Below are positions 22,995-34,278 of a stretch of DNA of 64,000 bases, piece after piece. Location of the stretch: contig VXIS01000026.1 of the NCBI GenBank assembly GCA_008704415.1, forward strand, positions 186,001-250,000, in the 5' to 3' direction. Position 1 is the first letter of the stretch, and each line of letters starts with the position of its first letter. The position numbers and the translations under genes are program-made. The DNA is from Sphaerosporella brunnea. Its lineage: Eukaryota; Ascomycota; Pezizomycetes; Pezizales; Pyronemataceae. The notes beneath the pieces were generated by a model. It saw only the letters and a program-made list of their open reading frames with translations. It was not told the origin of the DNA and did not search any database.

Positions 22995-23660
22995 TACTAT
23001 CAACGACTCATTCTTCGTGTTGATCCTGGTCCAAGATGGCTGCCGCCACTCGCTGCTGGGACGTGTGGACTTTATTTTCATATCCTGCCATGCCGTCACT
23101 ATCTTCGATGCTGTAAGAATCCATGATTTTTGTCTTAATTGGCAACATGTCCCACACATGTTCGAAGAGCTGGTAGTGAATAGGAGCAATTTCGCACCGT
23201 GTCAACCTTTGGGCGGACACATACATCCTCGATTGGGTTCAGTTCAGCCTCGCATTTTGGTTGAAGAGTAATACAGTGTCTGTGTCTGTCAATTGCATTT
23301 CCAACCATACACTTTCGCGCCCGGAAGGCTGGGTTTTTTCGCGGCTGCAGCCCTGCATGCAAGTGGATCGCATTCAATCAGCATTCTCTCGTTCCACAGT
23401 CCACGCTCCTGCAGAATGATTGCTGCTCCTTTAGCTTCTCCGGTGGGAAGAACCATGAGTTGTTCTAATTCTGGTTGATCATCGTTGCTGCACGCATAAG
23501 CGGCTGGTTTCCTCCGGATGCACATTTATATTAGCAATCCTGGGAGCGTATGCTTGGCAGATACAGTAAGGTGTCGTATTTTTGAAAATAAACAGAGTCT
23601 CGCAGCCAGGAAAGGCAAGGTTGAACATGGGGATAGCTATATCTTTGTTCCGAGGATCAT
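22995..23660 (-). pseudogene. Dead copy of the Tc1-mariner-type transposase
   Basis: Reading leftward, three frames give successive pieces of the intact transposase encoded at 45,707-47,623. They are IPMFNLAFPGCETLFIFKN (intact: IPIFNLAFPGCQAVFIFDN), LMVLPTGEAKGAAIILQERG, NPIEDVC with NCSYSLPALRT, and a C-terminus RVAAAILDQDQ (intact: RVAAAILDEDE). The second catalytic Asp is replaced by Lys (FIFKN), the frame is shifted several times and the N-terminal half is not found. A possible remnant of the first catalytic block (DSWTYSSNGQ) lies near 23,760. The copy cannot be active. Confidence 0.85.
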
Positions 23661-24705
23661 CGAAATCATGTCAAAGCAGTCGGAGGTGGGCAAGCAACCA
23701 GGAGGATCCAGATACATAAAACTGTGGCTGTAGAGCTGCAGAATACATTGACCGTTGCTAGAGTATGTCCATGAGTCAGCTCCAACTAGTGAACGAACTT
23801 GACTGCTTACTCCCTTAAGCCAACCGCACTTGAGACTCCGAGTCAAGCGTATCTGAGCTGCTAGGGGGCGGCGGTCGATCATTTGCATGGCTGTCACTTG
23901 TGTTTTGCTTTATTTGCGGGGATCGCTCTTTCTCCTATGCCTGTGCCTTCGGATCCCATACTAAAGGTAGTGCAGTTGGAGTTAGAACTGCAATGGCGAA
24001 CATAGAGGCAGACTGAGTGATGGCCATAAGCTCCAGATTCGTCAGCCCGGCGCGCCACTGGATCAAACTGGCGCGGCGGCTGAATTCACAATCGAAGCGC
24101 ACAGCTTCAAGTGCGAGCCCGCAAGTGAGGTCCCCATCCGTGTCAATCAGCGTTGGTGTATGATTCGTGGGCAGAAAGTCGTTGAAACCACGCTGTATAT
24201 GTTGACATATAATTGCAGTCCAGTCTTCTCCATGGAAATGATTCGGCGAGCAATGCACTGCCGCTGGCAACCGACTCAGTCCAATAAAGAACACAAGTAC
24301 ACGGCTCTGTCGAGGCGGTCTCCAGATCTTAAGCACTGCACGAGGTCCCTTTAATTGCTTAATCGGGATATTTGTGAGCGGGCAGGATAACTCAGTGACG
24401 AACGACGCATACCCGATTTTTGTCAAAACGACTATCGTTAGGGTCGTAAAGAGCTTCCAGTATTTTCGAGGACCAGTTGGTCGTACCGGCAAGAAGCCTG
24501 CAGCCAGTACGTACAATAAGAACGACGATGTTTCTATCGTGCGGTTTCAGGAAAGTATGACCGCGCTGTCGGTGGTGGGCACGGGGTGATCAAATCACGT
24601 ATCGGCACGCACCTTGTCAGTGCCATTCTCTTTGACAACTCCCTCTGGCCTCGCTTCGTGGTGTTCATCATCGTTGGACACGCCGATGAATTTGTGTTGC
24701 AGAAT
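23661..24705. other. No supportable gene; one long ORF without ATG
   Basis: A minus frame of 193 codons (23,935-24,516) is open, with hydrophobic and polar stretches. It starts at TTG, has no upstream ATG and does not match the missing N-terminal half of the neighbouring transposase relic. It may be chance or an old coding remnant. Confidence 0.3.
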
Positions 24706-24849
24706 AGGGCGGCTCAGACAGGCGTTTATATTTTTTTCGACGTTTCTGGATTTAAGGCCAGTGTCGGCGTCAAATGGCTTACAGACATCGATAAACAGCC
24801 GGTTGAAAATTCGGATATCAAAGTCAAAAACGCCCGTCTGAGCGGCCCT
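24706..24849. mobile_element. 144-bp MITE, copy 1
   Basis: The 22-bp terminal inverted repeats begin AGGGCGGCTCAGACAGGCGT on the left and AGGGCCGCTCAGACGGGCGT on the right when inverted (20 of 22 agree). A second copy lies at 25,663-25,806 with the same length and 7 substitutions. Flanks do not give a clean target duplication (AAT/GAT here). The superfamily is unassigned. It has no coding capacity. Confidence 0.8.
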
Positions 24850-25662
24850 GATAGGATACGTGCCCATGATTGAGCAATCGGGCCGCGCAATGCAGAGACA
24901 GGTAGCGATTAAACGACTTCCAAGTTTGGACTCGCAATCCAGAAAGCCGATTGTGTGTCTGATCCCGGTGTCGCACCTAAGCTGACCCGCACGAGAACGA
25001 CCTGAATGCCAGCCAGCGTCCCATGATGCGCTTTCAAGCTCTGCGAAGGCCACCCAGCATACCAGTGCCTTTACAGCATAATGTCGGCAATCAAATGGGT
25101 GGACTAATGCAGCAAATGCCATGGAAAACTGTCTTCTACTCACTCACGCGTAAAGAGACAACAAAGGCGCAGTTATGCTACGATAATTGCCAACATATTG
25201 GGCCAGCGAGTGAGGATTTATCGCTCTTGCATTTGGAATTCGGCGTTGTCCAGCAAATCTCAACACGAATCATAATCTTAGACACGTTGTGAAATGGAGG
25301 TATGAATACGATTGTTGATTGGCATGCGAGTGATTGTGAAATACACCTTCGTGGGATTGGCTCAGCGTACCTCAATCGCAAGCCGCTTACTGAATAGTGT
25401 TCTCGGTCCATCCCGAGGCCCCTTCGTCACACATCCTGGCGTGCTAGATGGTGGTTGTTTTTATCGGCAAAAACTTAAAGTGATACCCATTTTCGCAGCT
25501 TTATGGGACATCGCACTGAGTCCGCAGAGGAAGTGTCTTGGCCTTGATGCCCTCGCGTGCAACAAGTGCCAAAAAAGGGATTATAACGCCTGTCTAGTCA
25601 CCGTGTTCAGAAGTCCCCCAAGAAGGCCCAGCAAGTGGGTTGTTGGTACACTCATGGCGTAT
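24850..25662. other. Spacer between two MITE copies
   Basis: About 810 bp separate the two copies. Only chance-length frames are seen, the longest on the plus strand at 25,312-25,779, which runs into MITE copy 2. No gene is supported. Confidence 0.4.
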
Positions 25663-25806
25663 AGGGCCTCTCAGATAGGCGTTTATATTTTTTTCGACGT
25701 TTCTGGATTTAAGGCCAGTTTCGGCGTCAAATGGCTTACAGACATCGTTAAACAGCCGTTTGAAAATTCGGATATCTAAGTCAAAAACGCCCGTCTGAGC
25801 GGCCCT
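25663..25806. mobile_element. 144-bp MITE, copy 2
   Basis: Same orientation and length as the copy at 24,706. The left TIR is more mutated (AGGGCCTCTCAGATAGGCGT). The flanking trinucleotide is TAT on both sides, which would fit a 3-bp target duplication, but copy 1 does not confirm it. Confidence 0.8.
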
Positions 25807-27939
25807 TATCAGGCCCGTGGGACCAGACATTTCCAATCGCCGGAGACCGCGACAGTGCATTCTGACTTAGATACTCATCCGCCAAAATTTGGTAAACCAC
25901 CGTATCCACCAACAAAACACCTTGACAGCTGCAACTTCCGCAACTCACTGTCTACCCCCCAACCCCTGGTCAATCGCCAAATATAGCTGCTGATTCCTCT
26001 GCTGGCTGCAACTGCCTCAACAACGGTGGAACGATCATTCCTCCGGCATAATGGCAAATACGTAACCTCGCAGCACTCCTTGGCGGTTCGCCAAGTACTC
26101 GCACATGCAGTGAAAGCCGGTCCAGAAACCTAAAGAGGCAGGGTTTTCCATCATGCCAACATCCTCATATCTGGAATCCTTTCGGTGACATTGTGGATTC
26201 TGACCGTAGGACCTTGGGTCTTGCCACAAGACTGGGCTTTGAGATCGGACCGAGATGGGGAGGCATATTGCATCGCGGTGACTAGTGGAAGTTTACCGAC
26301 GTGGAAGATGTTGTCCCTGGCCACCACCACTATGAACCCCGCTACGCATCACGTGAGGGGGCGGGCTGTCGTTTTCCTGTCAAGAAGTATACTCAAACCT
26401 GCATCGGGTAATATTTTCTGAGTGCGTTGTATAAATCGCGACACTGAATTCACTTGTAGACCCCAATACCGCTCGAATTCAAACTGGAAACCAGGAATAC
26501 GTTTTCTGAGGCTGAAACCAACAAAACAGCGCTCGAGCATTCGCAATCGGCGCTACTGTCAGAATCAACAGATCGCGATGACCACACCAACGCCGGTATT
26601 CGCTACAACAGGAGAAACAATGCCAGCTATTGTCTGATCACGCCGTTGCGAAGACGAAGCCAGAATGTGCGACGATGCACGCACGTCTTCCATGATCGAA
26701 GTTGCGTATGTCGTCCTCCGATTTCAGCAGCAATACAAGGCCTACAGCCATCCACTCGGCACGGCACACAGCACAACTCCAAGGCCCCACAAAGCTCGCC
26801 AGAAGCACATGCGGTGAGAACTTGCGCAACCTGTTCGATTTCGTCTTCGAAAGTGTTGGTCAAACGTCTTTGATTGTGGTTGTGTTTGCTCGCCCCGTGC
26901 AAATGTTCTGCTTTCACAGTTTGCGGGTCGATCATACCCAGATACATTTGTCGGGTGTGCCAGTGGCATTGGGAATAGTTTATCATTCGCTGCTTCAGGG
27001 CTGCGGATGAGACCACAGAGGGCAGGCAAATTGATAGCCTAGCCGCTGTGAAATACGATATGAGCCATGAGAAGAAATTGCGAACCCCCTTAATGCCGAG
27101 CCCCCCTTGCTGAGAATAACGTCGCAGGTATACCCGGTTGCCACCGTTGACGAGAGGTGAAGCGGCAATTTTTCAACGGGTTCAGGTGCTTCCTGAGCCT
27201 ACAGTCATGTTGGCGAGCCTATTTTGACATCTCCTCTCTCGTCACGTCCCGTTCGGACGGCTGCATATCTGCCAATGCTTGTGGACCGCGATTTTTCGAA
27301 CTCAAGCTTTGGCGCGTGTGCACGTCACGTCGATTTTTCTAGCCTCACTGCTTCAGCTTTGATCGATAAGATGGCTGTGGCTTGGACGCGGTAAATAATA
27401 GACGGGACAATAGACCGTGTTTTACTGGCGGACAGCACAATCCAACACGTCGGTTCCACTGGCAAAGCCAACTCTGAAGGGCAATCAACAGCGTGCGGCG
27501 CGCTCAAACCCTTCTTCGTGCGCAACAAGTGAGGAAACTATGCTACAGGTACCTGGTGGTGCTCTCAGATAGTAGTCGCTCTATGTTGAAACCTTTCTAC
27601 TTGTTATGTTCGATCCCAGTGGTTGAGAGTTATGGTGTAGATGAGGCTTTCAGTATCTTGGTGAACAGGTGTGGGCTTGAGCTATGAGACAACATCTCTT
27701 AATAGCGATGCACGCGGTGGGCTCAATGGTCCAGTGTGACACTATTGATACTACCTGTACTCAGCACACAATCGCTTTGATAGTTTGGATACTTCAGACG
27801 TCATCTTTGCTTGCACTCTGGCGATCACTGCGTGTGCCCGCTTTCAATATCTGTGCTGGCCTCAGCGGGCATCGGGAGAGTGTTGATTCTACACCAAATT
27901 TCCATTTGTTCAACAACTAGTCCTGCACTACCTAGCCAG
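25807..27939. other. No recognisable feature
   Basis: Open frames up to 129 codons (26,627-27,016, minus) are overlapped by frames on the other strand and carry no motif. I see no repeat, RNA gene or transposon end. Confidence 0.4.
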
Positions 27940-28010
27940 CAATCTTCGAGCCTACCCGACCAACCCTTCGGCATCCGACAGGCCGCGTCATCATCGAGGA
28001 AGACCAGGCT

Positions 28011-28713
28011 ATGGCGGCACTAGTGGCCGTCTGCCACGAATACCCCACAGAGAACCACATTGCTGTGTACTCAGATGAATCACTCCTAGAGGATGGCCAC
28101 TGCGGTTTCAGCGCGGTTGCAGGCACCACCGCAAAAATGGAGGATTGGTGCCGCACCTGCGGCCACATAGGCGACAATAAGGAGGCCTACGATGCAGAAC
28201 AGTTTGGCATCGCAGCCGGCCTAGAGATGGCCTCACGGAGCGCTCATGTCAGGTCCCGGCTCTGACAAGAAGCCCCTGCGGTCACCCCTTGTGCCGTGTG
28301 CGTCTTTGTGGATGCTCAGACAGCCTTAAGACGTTTAAGCCATGGCGGCCCAGGAGCAGGCCAATGGCTCCTACCGGGCATCCACCAGGCCGAAGCCGAT
28401 CTGTAACAGATTGGATGGGCTGCCGAATATAGATGGGTCCCAGGGCACAAGGGCGTCCCAGGCAACGAGATGGCCGACCAGATTGCCAAGTCCGCAGCAA
28501 GCGACCAACTCGACAGATCACACACTGAGATCACCTCCTTAGCACACATAGGACGCCTGGTCACCAACGCGAGATCGAAAGACCGAAATGCATGGCTCAG
28601 CCAACAGATCAAGGCCAAGTCCTACTACAAGCGCAAGGCAAAATGGGACAAGACCGCAGCAAGAACCCCTAAGGCCCTGGCATCCCAGTACTACCCGCTC
28701 GGCCAGAACAAAG
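28011..28713 (+). pseudogene. LINE C ORF2, RNase H and linker
   Basis: RNase H shows AVYSDES (the usual Gly replaced by Glu), YDAEQFGIAAGLE, VFVDAQTALRRL and PGNEMADQIAK, so all four catalytic acidic residues remain. A TGA at 28,263 and a stop near 28,407 interrupt it. The region after RNase H keeps the block SLAHIGRLVTNARSKDRNAW and KALASQYYPL, a conserved signature just before the zinc finger. The copy is less decayed than LINE A but not functional. Confidence 0.85.
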
Positions 28714-29699
28714 CAGTGTTGCACACGAGACCAGAATTCTCGCCGGGGGTCTCGGTCTCGCGAGTTCTCGGTTGTTTCGCCAACGTTCAGGCTGCTATGA
28801 TGCCGTCGCTGTTGTTTCGGGAGGCGTAGGCATAGCCCGGGACCGCAAGGGACTGCAGGGCGCGGCCCGCGGATGCCGAAGCAATGAAGTCCGAAAGAGA
28901 AGATATCAGATTGACCCATCCCTAAGTCTCCAACACCGGCGGCGATGAGCTTGGCAGTGGGCGTCAGTGAGTAGTGCTTGGAACTGTGGCCTGGGAACGG
29001 AGTACGATGATAGGGAAAGGGAAAGGGTTGAAGCTCGCATCGCCCCCGAGTCTCTGCAGGCCATCATCACGTTGCGCGCATATTCTAGGGTTTGATTGAG
29101 TCGTTGGCAGTGCATAGGGATGCAGTGGAGGTTGAGGAAGTGTTTCTTGGGTTCTTTGTGGCGCGCCGTGTACACAAATTGCTATTGTACGGGGATAGTG
29201 TCTACAATTCAATTGATGAAAAGGGGTCACGCATGTAAGTGCAACAGGGCCGGCGGGGCTGACGCTTCGCCAAAACTCCGTTTTCTTTCGCTATTTCATC
29301 ACCTATTTCATCACCACAGTGGCGGACAGTTGGAGAAGGATTTTCGGGTGGCGGCCGAGGGTCTAGATTTCTTGTTTCCGTTTGCCGTAGTTTGATAGTT
29401 GTCCTTTTCCTGTTGTTTTACCAACGCGGCCCGACGCTCCCCCTCCGGCGTCGGACTAAGACTAAGCTTTATCTGCTCTCTCAACCTCATCGTCGTTCAA
29501 CACGGCCGTCAAGCACCACGTGTAGAATAAGCTAAGTTTGCCCGAAGAGTTCTTATCATGAGACTCTCGTCAGGTCTCGCCGTGTCTCGCGAAAACGTGG
29601 TCATTCTCGGCTAGTCTCACCATTCTCGAGCGGTCTCAGCAGTTCTTGACGTGTCTCGATCATCCTTAGTCTCGTGTCGTGGTCTCGTGAGCAACATTG
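28714..29699. mobile_element. Non-autonomous hAT element, 986 bp, perfect 8-bp TSD
   Basis: The ends are CAGTGTTGCACACGAGACCA and, inverted, CAATGTTGCTCACGAGACCA. The flanks are identical 8-bp repeats GAACAAAG (28,706-28,713 and 29,700-29,707). It sits inside the LINE C reading frame. The right 130 bp hold about ten copies of a CTCG/TCTCG motif spaced roughly 10-12 bp, and the left 60 bp hold several more; such subterminal repeats are typical transposase-binding arrays. No frame inside resembles a hAT transposase. Confidence 0.92.
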
Positions 29700-29707
29700 G
29701 AACAAAG

Positions 29708-30008
29708 CACCCACGGCCCCATACTTAATGTGGACGGGCCGCAGGACGGACGATAGGTGCTGGTACTGCCGCAAGGCGCCCCAACAGACATGAGAACACC
29801 TCTTCAAGCGGCGCCCGATGTGGCGCAAGGAACAGGATGTTCTCTGGCGAACGGTCAAAATCGTGACAGGTGGGGAGGACTGTAAAGAAGGGTGGAATGA
29901 GACTCCTACGCCTGTCAAGTAAATACTGGTGGACACGCGCTGCACTGAAGCGGTTCTTGCTTTCCTAGGTAGCACTCAGATTGGCAAGTGGCCGGAGAGA
30001 CCACAACA
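29708..30008 (+). pseudogene. LINE C ORF2 C-terminus: zinc finger and tail
   Basis: A single frame reads DDRCWYCRK, QQT-stop-EHLFKRR, MWRKEQDVLWRTV and, after a second stop, LVDTRCTEAVLAFLGSTQIG. The Cys-x2-Cys followed by EH and the LFK run is the C-terminal finger; the last block recurs as ESLADDRCTEAVLNFL at 36,890 and KVLFADEQCTNAVLRLL at 47,940. Two in-frame stops disable it. Confidence 0.85.
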
Positions 30009-30200
30009 ATGATCCCGGGCCTGTACCTGTCCTCCTTCCTCTCCTTTCTCATTATTCTTCTCTCTGTGCATTGCTTGTCCTTTCTTTAGTGCGTGGCACG
30101 AATTTCCTTGGTGCGAGTCTCATGATCATCACAAGTCACGCCCGTCTGTAGACACCTGAGGTCCAAGGGTAGACTTTTCCGTATATAGCCGTATGTCATC

Positions 30201-30243
30201 ACCGCAAGCGGCCGAATACATCATGATTAAAACAAAACAAAAT
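30201..30243 (+). repeat. LINE C 3' terminus: hairpin plus A-rich tail
   Basis: CCGCAAGCGG forms the hairpin. It is followed by CCGAATACATCATGATTAAA and an AC-interrupted A tail (AACAAAACAAAA). It is the best preserved of the four shared ends in this window. Confidence 0.8.
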
Positions 30244-31803
30244 GCACTACCTAGCCGACCTATTTGCGGGGCTGCGCTGCGCGGATGTTGCCATCTCCAC
30301 AGACACCTTCCCACCGATGAGCTCGGGACCTTGACCAGCCTCATTGCGACCTGTCGACGCAATCATACCACAAAACGCAAGGTGTCGGCGTCGAAACGAG
30401 ACGCATGAAGTCGATAGTGCCTAAATTCCGATACGCTGAGGCGCCAGGTACGACCTTGTGGCCGGCCTGTCGGGGCACCGCCACCCCTAGGGGCAACGGC
30501 CCAGGCATCGGTAGAACCTCCACGGAGATGGTTTGCCTACCAGCAATGGGTCCCGTGATCCATGACACCACTCGGGAGGCGGGCCGCTGCCAGCTGTGAC
30601 TCCGGGACCCACGAGATCGCTACACACCCAGATGCTATCGTAGGCGCTGGGGTGCTACGCAACGAGGGATGTGGCCTTTGTCTCTGGGGAGTTGGAGATC
30701 GGGTTCTACCATTCCTCCAAGACCGCCATCTCGCTATACCAGTGCGAATACCAACGTCATGATGTTGATGTTTTTGAACAATTCCACAGGGGCAGTGACG
30801 GTATAGGTATGTCCGAGTTGGCAGGCAGATTCGGTCGCAGAACCGGAATCAAGGTGCTTGTAGGCGGGCGCACGGGCTCCGGCAATCCATAGGTGGCTGG
30901 TTGTTCATGGCCACCTTGAGAGTCGACGATGCCGATGCTGGCAGACTCTTTGGCACTTAGCCACTGACAGCCGGAATGACACCACCACCCACCGACTGCA
31001 GGAATCGCCCCGCCTACAAGATTCCCCGACAAGGTAGAGGCACCACGGAAGGTGGTGCGCAGCCATCCGAACAGGCGTCTGCGAAGCCTACGGCGCCTGG
31101 GTGTGTCCAGATTGACGTTGCCCGCGGCCTGCCACAATTGCAGAGGATGATTCACGTTCGGAACATCAATTTCACCACTGGATGACAGACGTCGCAGTGC
31201 GCTCGCTTGGTGCGATGCCGCTGTCCGAATAAACGATCCTGTTGGCTGCCGACAGTCGCTGTCCGAGTATTTGCACTATGCGTGTCTTGGTTTGTTCTCG
31301 CAAGCAACGTTTGTTTCTGCCCCGGCGGGAGACTCTTCGTCCCAAGCCAAACGCATGAGAGGTGCAAACCCTCTCACCCAAATCCTGCAACCGGCAAGCT
31401 CCACGGCTCCTCTTGGGAACGTGTCGGAACGCCATGTGCCCAGCCACCAACAGCGAAAATCCTCCGTCGCAAGTACCGAATCGGCCAACTGCCATCAATC
31501 CTTGGAGGCAAGATGTGCTATCCTGGGCAGAGGCTGCTGTGGTAGGCGCAGTGGTGGTTTTTGTATAAGTGAGTCGCGGCGCCAGAACATAGGTCCTGCT
31601 AACACATGACGGCTACGATTCTAGGCATGACGGATTCGGCAACCTCCCCGCGCCGGCCAAACGCTGTGATTGATACCGAGATCATTCGGCAATGGCCGGT
31701 CTGCACGCTGCACCGCCGAGGCGCTACCAACGCACTGGAGGACCGGAGGAATGAGACGGAGTAGGACGTAATAGTGGAAAGCAAGTGATGGAATTCCAAA
31801 CAG
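30244..31803. other. No recognisable feature
   Basis: Several frames of 70-130 codons overlap one another on both strands. None contains a known motif or a convincing start and splice context. Confidence 0.35.
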
Positions 31804-32310
31804 ATGAAGTTCAATGAAATCTCCACAAAGCGGATGTTCCACGCACGCCGGCATCATCTAAATCGAACAACGCAATCGGAAGAACAGCGCGTCCCCGTTC
31901 CCCAAGAGTCCCCCCACAGTAGTTTGCAGGCCCATGTGCTGGGGTTCTTCACCTCGCTCTTGGTAGACCCGCGCTCCGTTGCCATGGCCGCATATGCGAG
32001 CTTCAGAACACTGTTCCTGGTGGTGAGACCAGTTGCTAACCCCACGTTGCGGGCAATCAAAGCTACCAGATCATTTCTCGCAGTCTCCGGCCCAATGGCG
32101 AGCACTGAAAGGTCGGGCTTGGTAGTCTGTCGCACCCATTCCAGTGGTCCTGCGTGTTGTAGGTCACTGTGGCTTAGCCTCCTGCTCATCGCTTATGATC
32201 CACGCGGGTCTACACTGCTGGGTGTACGGGGAAATCATTCATCGGTTGTTCTTTGTTGGATCAACTGGAATAGCGCATATAAGATCTTAGGTTGCTACGT
32301 TGCCGAATGA
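31804..32310 (+). CDS. Unassigned ORF, 168 aa
   Basis: The frame opens with ATG and encodes MKFNEISTKRMFHARRHHLN onward, with hydrophobic segments (VLGFFTSLLV, SLLLIAY). An overlapping minus frame (31,854-32,189, 111 codons) is equally plausible. No family is recognised. It is listed for length and ATG only. Confidence 0.2.
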   Translation: MKFNEISTKRMFHARRHHLNRTTQSEEQRVPVPQESPHSSLQAHVLGFFTSLLVDPRSVAMAAYASFRTLFLVVRPVANPTLRAIKATRSFLAVSGPMASTERSGLVVCRTHSSGPACCRSLWLSLLLIAYDPRGSTLLGVRGNHSSVVLCWINWNSAYKILGCYVAE

Positions 32311-33230
32311 ATGAACTGACAGACATTGATTCTATGTACACTGATACAGTACCCGTAGTACCATCAAAAACCCTCCAGAGTATCCTGCATCACCCCCTTT
32401 GGTGGCATACAACGAATGTTTTCCATCGATAAAGGAATGAGCGCAAGCTCACCCGCTGCGGTTCCCCCGCGCGGGGCTCAACAAATGTAACGCAGACCCT
32501 CCGCACGTACCACTAATTCTTTCCCCCCAAGATAGAGTTACTAGTCATGCGCTCAAAGACCTGGAATGCATCCGCGCCATCAGGCAAATAGGGTCGTCGT
32601 GCTATCATGTCCGACAATACTGCACCTGCCAGATTTTACGTGCCGCATCGACATGTCGTCGTCCCGGCCGATGCAGCGACGACACGGCGGTTGCCTGAAG
32701 TTCCTCGCCAGTTAGTCGCCCCGCACCCCTTCTATTTCGCCCCTCTTTGCCTGGCGCTGGCCTGGTAATGCCGAAGCGCGCAAATCCAGCTGACCCTTAT
32801 CAACTGCCAAGTTATCCGAGTCAGCAGTCGGAGTTTTGAGGTGGTACATATTGCGAACTACTTTGGCCGACGCAGTTCTGGCGATACGCTCGGGGGTGCG
32901 CTGCTGGAGTAGCGGGGGGGGGAGGGGGCTGCGACAGCTGCTGCACAAAATTTGGATATGCACCCACCTCACTACCCTCCGCGAGTGGTGTGTTTGGCGT
33001 TTTCAGTCGTCGTCTGGTTTCGTGCCGGAAGCCGCAATTTTCTTGAGCCGGGTCCCTCACAGCATGTGTGCGTCCAGTCAAAACAGAGCGCTGCGGGTGC
33101 TGGTGGGTGGCCCAGATCTTCTTCGCAAATTGTTTGTCGTGTTTAGGCTGCTTCCGACTTCGACCCATTGGGAGTCTCGGCGGCAGGAGCGACCACAACA
33201 GGCGCGGGGATGGTGACCGTCTGGGCGGGG
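32311..33230. other. No recognisable gene; possible tail of the minus-strand gene at 33-34 kb
   Basis: A minus frame of 162 codons (32,821-33,309) is Pro/Arg-rich with a PPPPP run opposite GGGGGGG. It could be a terminal exon of the repeated-block gene upstream, but no splice sites are convincing. Confidence 0.3.
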
Positions 33231-33239
33231 GAATGACCA

Positions 33240-34251
33240 CACGGCGCGCGGGAGATTCTCGAAATGTGCACGTGGTTAAAGGCCTCGGCCAGCACATCGG
33301 CGGCTTCACCCTCGATCACAAGCTCAAGATGCTCTGTCCGGATAATGTTGCGCCAAGGCAATCGACCGCAGTTCTGGCAGTGCCGACAGCGATGTGAACT
33401 TCGCAAGGCATGCTCTTCTCTTTGTCGATGTCGCCTGGAATGGCCCACTCTGGGCTAACCTCGCCCTCGCCCCTGCGCCGGGTGTCAATGTACTCTATAA
33501 TTTGACAAGCCAGCTCACGATTCGCAGCGATGGTCAGTTCCGACAATGTGCTGGGCGAGGACTACAACCGTGTGCCCGGATAATCTTGCTCTCAAGGCAA
33601 TCGACCGCAGTTCTGGCAGTGCCGACGGCGATGTGATCTTCTAAAGGTATCCGCCTCTATTTGTCGCGGTGGCCTGGAATGGCCCGTTCTGGGCAAACTT
33701 CGCCCTCGGCCTTGCACAGGGCGTCGATGTACCCTCTAATTGGACGAGCCAGCTCACGAGTCGGAGTGATGCGCGGCGCAGGCGAGCCTCTCGGAAATGT
33801 GCATGTCCTTGCAGGCCTCGGTCACTACCGCCACCGACTGCTCGGCAGTGCCGTTGTGGTGGGTCTGGTACGCCTGGTGCCATCCGTTGTCGCCAGTCAA
33901 GATCGCCGTAACGACCCGGATCTTGTCGTCCGTTGTGCGCGGGCCGTGGGTGCGGTAAAGTTTCGATGGAGACATGGGGCAGGGAGGTGCGGCAAGGATG
34001 CGTGTGCGAGGCGGTGTGGGATGGATGGATGTGTGGACGCCATTGAGGTGTCGGTGGACTGAAGTTCCCAGGCGATTGAGGTGCGGGTGGTGAGCAATTA
34101 TGGTTGGCAACCCCATGATGCCGTGCCCTGGGCAGGGACGAGAGTGTTTTGTGGGAGACGAGCCGTGGGGGTCGAGAGTGGTGGAAGTTGATCGAACATT
34201 GCAAAAATCACGACCTCCACCGTAACAACCACCACTACTATCCTCCGACAT
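33240..34251 (-). CDS. Candidate gene with internally repeated blocks
   Basis: The minus strand opens with ATG at 34,251 (MSEDSSGGCYGGGRDF) and stays open for 165 codons to 33,754, ending in TDDKIRVVTAILTGDNGWHQ and EACKDMHISERLA. Two copies of another block follow, about 238 bp apart. One encodes ELACQIIEYIDTRRRGEGEV, PEWAIPGD and HIAVGTARTAVDCL; the other is a degraded version. A second copy of the EACKDMHIS block, EAFNHVHIS, comes next at about 33,255. Frame changes mean introns or decay. Function and family are unknown to me; a single protein-coding origin is an inference from repeated, protein-like blocks. Confidence 0.35.
33330..33764. repeat. Diverged direct duplication, period about 238 bp
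   Basis: The segment 33,330-33,530 (with GGCAATCGACCGCAGTTCTG) recurs at 33,568-33,764. The two share long runs such as CAATCGACCGCAGTTCTGGC and CCTGGAATGGCCC, with many substitutions and small gaps. A separate shorter block (AAATGTGCAYGT, about 33,260 and 33,795) flanks the pair on both sides. Confidence 0.7.
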
Positions 34252-34278
34252 ATTAGACGATGGCACGATCGATGTCAA

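Larger units (their letters stand above)
27940..30243 (+). mobile_element. LINE C: RNase H to 3' end, split by a hAT element
   Basis: This is a 5'-truncated plus-strand LINE. It runs from just before RNase H (about 28,055) through RNase H and the connecting region (SLAHIGRLV, SYYKRKAKWDK, ALASQYYPL) to 28,713. It resumes at 29,708 after the hAT insertion with PTAPYLMWTGRRTDDRCWYC and ends at about 30,243 with the hairpin and A-rich tail. Removing the hAT element and one 8-bp repeat joins the two halves in the same frame, which shows the order of events. Confidence 0.9.

Noticed and set aside
23935..24516. 193-codon minus-strand frame.
   Set aside because: It starts at TTG, has no motif and does not match the missing part of the adjacent transposase relic. 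A frame this long somewhere in 64 kb is not improbable.
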